Of a stretch of 33,752 nt of DNA, positions 31,301 to 33,752 are shown piece by piece. The notes under the pieces were generated by a model. The model was not told the origin of the DNA. It made no database searches and saw only the letters and a program-made list of their open reading frames with translations. Within the stretch, counting starts at the first letter, position 1. Every line of letters starts with the position of its first letter. A program made the position numbers and the translations under genes. The DNA comes from Pseudomonas uvaldensis (GTDB lineage: Bacteria > Pseudomonadota > Gammaproteobacteria > Pseudomonadales > Pseudomonadaceae), in NCBI RefSeq assembly GCF_021271205.1, contig NZ_JAIWKS010000020.1:1-33752 (forward strand), given 5' to 3'.

Positions 31301-31465
31301 AGCCAGCATGCCATCGGTACGGGTGTGATCGGCGGTATGATCACCGCCACCGTGCTGGCGATCTTCTGGGTACCCTTGTTCTTCGTGTCCGTGTCGTCGA
31401 TAGGCCGTCGCAAAAATGCCGACCACAACGACACTCCTGAAACTTCCAAAGAGGCTGGCCAATGA
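28301..31465 (+). CDS. ttgB: RND multidrug efflux pump inner-membrane subunit TtgB (MexB/EmhB type)
   Basis: A 1054-residue HAE-1 class RND transporter, a proton/drug antiporter. It opens with [20 protein letters not shown] and has the usual 12 membrane segments with two large periplasmic loops. The proton-relay aspartates are in TM4 ([20 protein letters not shown]). TM10-12 regions are seen in [20 protein letters not shown] and [20 protein letters not shown]. Near-identity in sequence pattern to P. putida TtgB and P. fluorescens EmhB predicts export of solvents, chloramphenicol, tetracycline, flavonoids and polycyclic aromatics. The ribosome-binding site GGGGAG overlaps the end of ttgA. Its stop overlaps the ttgC start by 4 bases. 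Confidence 0.97.
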   Translation: [1054 protein letters not shown]

Positions 31466-32919
31466 GCAAGTCGCTACTTTCCCTGACCATCGCCGCCGTC
31501 GTGCTCAGCGGTTGCTCGCTGATCCCCGATTATCAGCGGCCCGAAGCACCGGTCGCGGCGCAGTACCCGCAAGGGCCGGCCTACGAGCCAGCCAAAGCGG
31601 CCAACCAGGCTGCCGCGGAACAAGGTTGGAAACAGTTCTTCCATGATCCGGCGCTGCAGCAGTTGATCCAGGTGGCCCTGGAAAACAACCGCGACCTGCG
31701 GGTCGCGGCGCTGAACATCGACGCCTACGCCGCGCAATACCGCATCCAGCGGGCGGACCTGTTCCCGGCGGTCTCGGCCACCGGTGCCGGCAGCCGCCAA
31801 CGCTTGCCGGCCCGTGCCTCGCAGACCGGCGAAGCGGCTATCAGCAGTTCCTACTCGGCCACCCTGGGCATCAGCGCCTATGAGCTGGACCTGTTCGGTC
31901 GGGTCCGCAGCCTGAGCGAACAAGCGCTGCAAAGCTACTTCGCCACCGAAGAAGCACGGCGCAGCACCCAGATCAGCCTGGTGGCGAGTGTTGCCAACGC
32001 CTACTTGACCTGGCAGGCCGACAAGGAACTGCTCAAGTTGACCCAGGAAACCCTGGCGACCTACGAGCAAAGCCTCAAGCTGACCACCCGCAGCGCCGAT
32101 GTCGGCGTTGCGTCGGCACTCGACCTGAGCCAGGCCCGCACGGCGGTGGAAAACGCCCGCGTTCAACTGGCCCGCTATACGCGCCAGGTGGCCCAGGACG
32201 AAAACAGCTTGACCCTGCTGCTGGGCACCGGCCTGCCGGCGAACCTGAACACGCAACCGCTCAGCGATGATCTGCTCAGCGAAGTGCCGGCCGGGTTGCC
32301 GTCGGACCTGCTGCAACGTCGTCCCGATATTCTCCAGGCCGAACGCAACCTGCTGGCCGCCAACGCCAACATCGGCGCCGCGCGGGCTGCGTTCTTCCCG
32401 AGTATCAGCCTGACGGCCAACGCCGGCACACTGAGCCCGGACCTGTCCGGCCTGTTCAAGGGCGGCTCGGGCACCTGGACCTTCGCACCGCAGATCAACC
32501 TGCCGATCTTCAACGCCGGCAGTCTGCGGGCGAGCCTGGACTACGCCAAGATCCAGAAAGACATCAACGTTGCCAACTACGAGAAGGCCATTCAAACGGC
32601 GTTCCAGGAAGTCTCCGACGGCCTGGCCGCACGTCGGACCTATAACGAACAGTTGCAGGCCCAGACGGCTTACGTTGCCTCCAACCAGGACTACTACCGC
32701 CTGGCCGAGCGTCGCTACCGAATCGGTGTCGACAGCAACCTGACCTTCCTCGACGCCCAGCGCCAGCTGTTCAGCGCCCAGCAATCGCTGATCACCGACC
32801 GCCTTGCGCAGTTGACCAGTGAGGTCAATCTGTACAAGGCACTGGGTGGTGGCTGGAATGCCGAGACGGGTAAGAACGAGCCGGTGAAAGAAGAAGCGCC
32901 GAAGATGAAATTATTCTGA
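31462..32919 (+). CDS. ttgC: Outer-membrane efflux channel TtgC (OprM/EmhC type)
   Basis: A 485-residue TolC-family outer-membrane lipoprotein. The lipobox VVLSGC gives Cys18 as the lipid-anchored residue. The two repeat halves of the family are seen. The first is AALNIDAYAAQYRIQRADLF with SYSATLGISAYELDLFGRVR. The second is NIGAARAAFFPSISLTANAG with PQINLPIFNAGSLRASLDYA. The C-terminal RRYRIGVDSNLTFLDAQRQL and LYKALGGGWNAETG are typical of OprM-like channels. It forms the exit duct of the TtgABC pump. The ATGA overlap with ttgB shows translational coupling, and an intrinsic terminator closes the operon 20 bases after the stop. Confidence 0.96.
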   Translation: MSKSLLSLTIAAVVLSGCSLIPDYQRPEAPVAAQYPQGPAYEPAKAANQAAAEQGWKQFFHDPALQQLIQVALENNRDLRVAALNIDAYAAQYRIQRADLFPAVSATGAGSRQRLPARASQTGEAAISSSYSATLGISAYELDLFGRVRSLSEQALQSYFATEEARRSTQISLVASVANAYLTWQADKELLKLTQETLATYEQSLKLTTRSADVGVASALDLSQARTAVENARVQLARYTRQVAQDENSLTLLLGTGLPANLNTQPLSDDLLSEVPAGLPSDLLQRRPDILQAERNLLAANANIGAARAAFFPSISLTANAGTLSPDLSGLFKGGSGTWTFAPQINLPIFNAGSLRASLDYAKIQKDINVANYEKAIQTAFQEVSDGLAARRTYNEQLQAQTAYVASNQDYYRLAERRYRIGVDSNLTFLDAQRQLFSAQQSLITDRLAQLTSEVNLYKALGGGWNAETGKNEPVKEEAPKMKLF

Positions 32920-32939
32920 TTCGATGTTCTGAAAACACG

Positions 32940-32966
32940 AAGCCCACCGAAAGGTGGGCTTTTTGT
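32940..32966 (+). terminator. Intrinsic terminator of ttgABC
   Basis: AAGCCCACC-GAAA-GGTGGGCTT with a T-run running straight on (CTTTTTG). A 9-bp stem and a stable GNRA tetraloop; starts 20 bases after the ttgC stop. Confidence 0.93.
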
Positions 32967-32985
32967 TTGGGTTACTACAGAGTTG

Positions 32986-33005
32986 TGTGGGAGCTTGCTT
33001 CCACA
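32986..33005. repeat. Single degenerate REP-like palindrome
   Basis: TGTGGGAGCTTGCTTCCACA is a near-perfect 20-bp inverted repeat built from the ends of the REP sequence, a solo remnant. Similar half-REPs are visible near 10906 (CTGTGGGAGCGATGGGG), 18863 (CTTGCTCCCACAAG) and 20369 (CTGTGGGAGTCAGG). Confidence 0.55.
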
Positions 33006-33257
33006 GGGACACGGCATCCATCAATTATTTTTGCCGTTCGATAATCGCCCAAAACCCGCAAACGGCAATTGAACCGATCCCAGGCCGCCCTTCACCATCC
33101 CTCGCACAAAACCAATAACAACAGGTTCGACGCCATGCCCCTACGCCCCGCCGCGCCCGGCTGATTCTCGATCAGCGCCTCTGTTATCCACCGTTCTGTC
33201 TGCGACCTGAGGTCGCGGCAACGACTTGCTTCGCCTACAACAATTAGAGAAACGTCC
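33006..33257. promoter_or_regulatory. Leader region of the OprD porin gene
   Basis: About 250 bases without a supported gene. It contains an A-rich AATAACAACA stretch at 33114-33123, which fits the AAN-repeat targets of the Hfq/Crc carbon-repression system. Further in, GCGACC-TGA-GGTCGC at 33202-33216 is a perfect 6-bp inverted repeat. A 9-codon frame starts at 33135 (MPLRPAAPG). Carbon-source control of the porin is a guess from these marks. Confidence 0.35.
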
Positions 33258-33752
33258 ATGAAACCTACACAGCACTTATTTCCCAGTCTCATTGCCGTCA
33301 CCCTTGCCGGCTCCGCCCTGCCCGTTCTGGCCGCCGAGTCGGGGTTCGTCGAGGATGCGAAAGCCACGCTGAACCTGCGCAACGCCTACTTCAACCGCAA
33401 CTTCACCAACCCCAACAACGCCCAGGGCAAGGCCGAGGAATGGACCCAGAGTTTCATCCTCGACGCCAAGTCCGGCTTCACCCAAGGCACGGTGGGTTTC
33501 GGCGTGGACGTGCTGGGCCTGTACTCGGTCAAGCTCGACGGTGGTAAAGGCACGGCCGGCACCCAGTTGCTGCCAGTGCACGACGATGGTCGCCCGGCCG
33601 ATGACTTCGGTCGCCTGGGCGTCGCCCTGAAGGCCAAGGTGTCGAAGACCGAACTGAAGGTCGGCGAGTGGATGCCGGTGCTGCCTATCCTGCGTTCCGA
33701 CGATGGGCGCTCCCTGCCGCAGACCTTCCGCGGCGGCCAGATCACCTCCACC
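33258..33752 (+). CDS. OprD family outer-membrane porin, 5' part
   Basis: The first 165 codons of a gene cut by the right edge. The product has a signal peptide (LFPSLIAVTLAGSALPVLAA, mature from ESGFVEDAK). It then shows the OprD/Opd/Occ porin N-terminus: ATLNLRNAYFNRNFTNPNNA, EEWTQSFILDAKSGFTQGTV, GFGVDVLGLYSVKLDGG and GVALKAKVSKTELKVGEWMP, followed by LPILRSDDGRSLPQTFRGGQ. OprD-family channels take up specific small molecules such as basic amino acids, aromatic acids or sugar acids; the specificity cannot be told from this part. The start ATG 33258 is preceded by a weak AGAGAAACG. It is transcribed in the same direction as ttgABC but separated by its terminator. Confidence 0.92.
   Translation, partial: MKPTQHLFPSLIAVTLAGSALPVLAAESGFVEDAKATLNLRNAYFNRNFTNPNNAQGKAEEWTQSFILDAKSGFTQGTVGFGVDVLGLYSVKLDGGKGTAGTQLLPVHDDGRPADDFGRLGVALKAKVSKTELKVGEWMPVLPILRSDDGRSLPQTFRGGQITST

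Noticed and set aside
29576..31462. 628-codon minus-strand frame inside ttgB
   Set aside because: Long antisense frames are common in GC-rich genes; the ttgB frame is unmistakable.
1..33752. CRISPR arrays, tRNA/rRNA genes, IS elements, phage genes
   Set aside because: Looked for on both strands; no regularly spaced repeats, cloverleaf ends, transposase motifs or phage structural genes were seen.

Overview
The window looks like chromosomal DNA of a fluorescent Pseudomonas (P. fluorescens complex). The evidence is the high-GC coding style, the complete ttgABC/emhABC-type RND pump with its TtgR repressor and operator, the olsBA and ArsR-xenB blocks, an OprD-family porin, and 90-bp Pseudomonas REP doublets (REPINs). 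No rRNA, tRNA, CRISPR array, transposase or prophage gene was seen. Most of the window is ordinary core or near-core genome; the accessory-looking parts are about 1-2.2 kb, 4.3-7.4 kb and 8.7-9.7 kb.

Layout. 1-453 (-): 5' part of an RTX-repeat secreted protein. 454-1268: non-coding, AT-rich in its left half, with an orphan minus-strand terminator and a decayed small-lipoprotein paralogue. 1269-1896: HicAB toxin-antitoxin. 1931-2189: a REPIN and an intact 48-aa lipoprotein gene related to the decayed copy. 2364-4302: low-affinity iron permease family protein, YghA-type SDR and a DUF4142 protein. 4303-5014: a gene-poor gap with one small ORF. 5015-7426: an alpha-oxoamine synthase plus a Bcr/CflA-type MFS exporter, a probable small-molecule biosynthesis and export pair. 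7423-12148: YiaY alcohol dehydrogenase, a DUF4917/SIR2-like protein, a YegP (DUF1508) protein, a DJ-1/PfpI protein and a methyltransferase. 12268-14313 (-): lemA-TPM-TPM operon. 14564-16855: periplasmic beta-glucosidase BglX. 16986-20292 (-): ClsB-like phospholipase D with YceI, then a small Cys-containing membrane protein with a serine hydrolase. 20376-22946: an acyl-CoA-dehydrogenase-like gene divergent from olsBA (ornithine lipid synthesis), with a Pho-box-like site between them. 23066-25281: acpH divergent from an ArsR regulator and xenB. 25586-26092: a secreted protein of unknown function. 26247-32919: ttgR divergent from ttgABC. 33258-end: 5' part of an OprD-family porin.

How the parts work together. 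TtgABC is a tripartite efflux pump controlled by TtgR through the shared intergenic operator. OlsB and OlsA act in sequence to make ornithine lipids, probably under phosphate limitation. The ArsR protein probably represses itself and xenB. The LemA/TPM cluster is an envelope operon of poorly known role. The most notable candidates for undescribed biology are the orphan alpha-oxoamine synthase/MFS pair, which carries CANGGA (Rsm/Csr-type) motifs in its leader, and the stand-alone SIR2-like DUF4917 protein. Neither is proven; both rest on motif reading.
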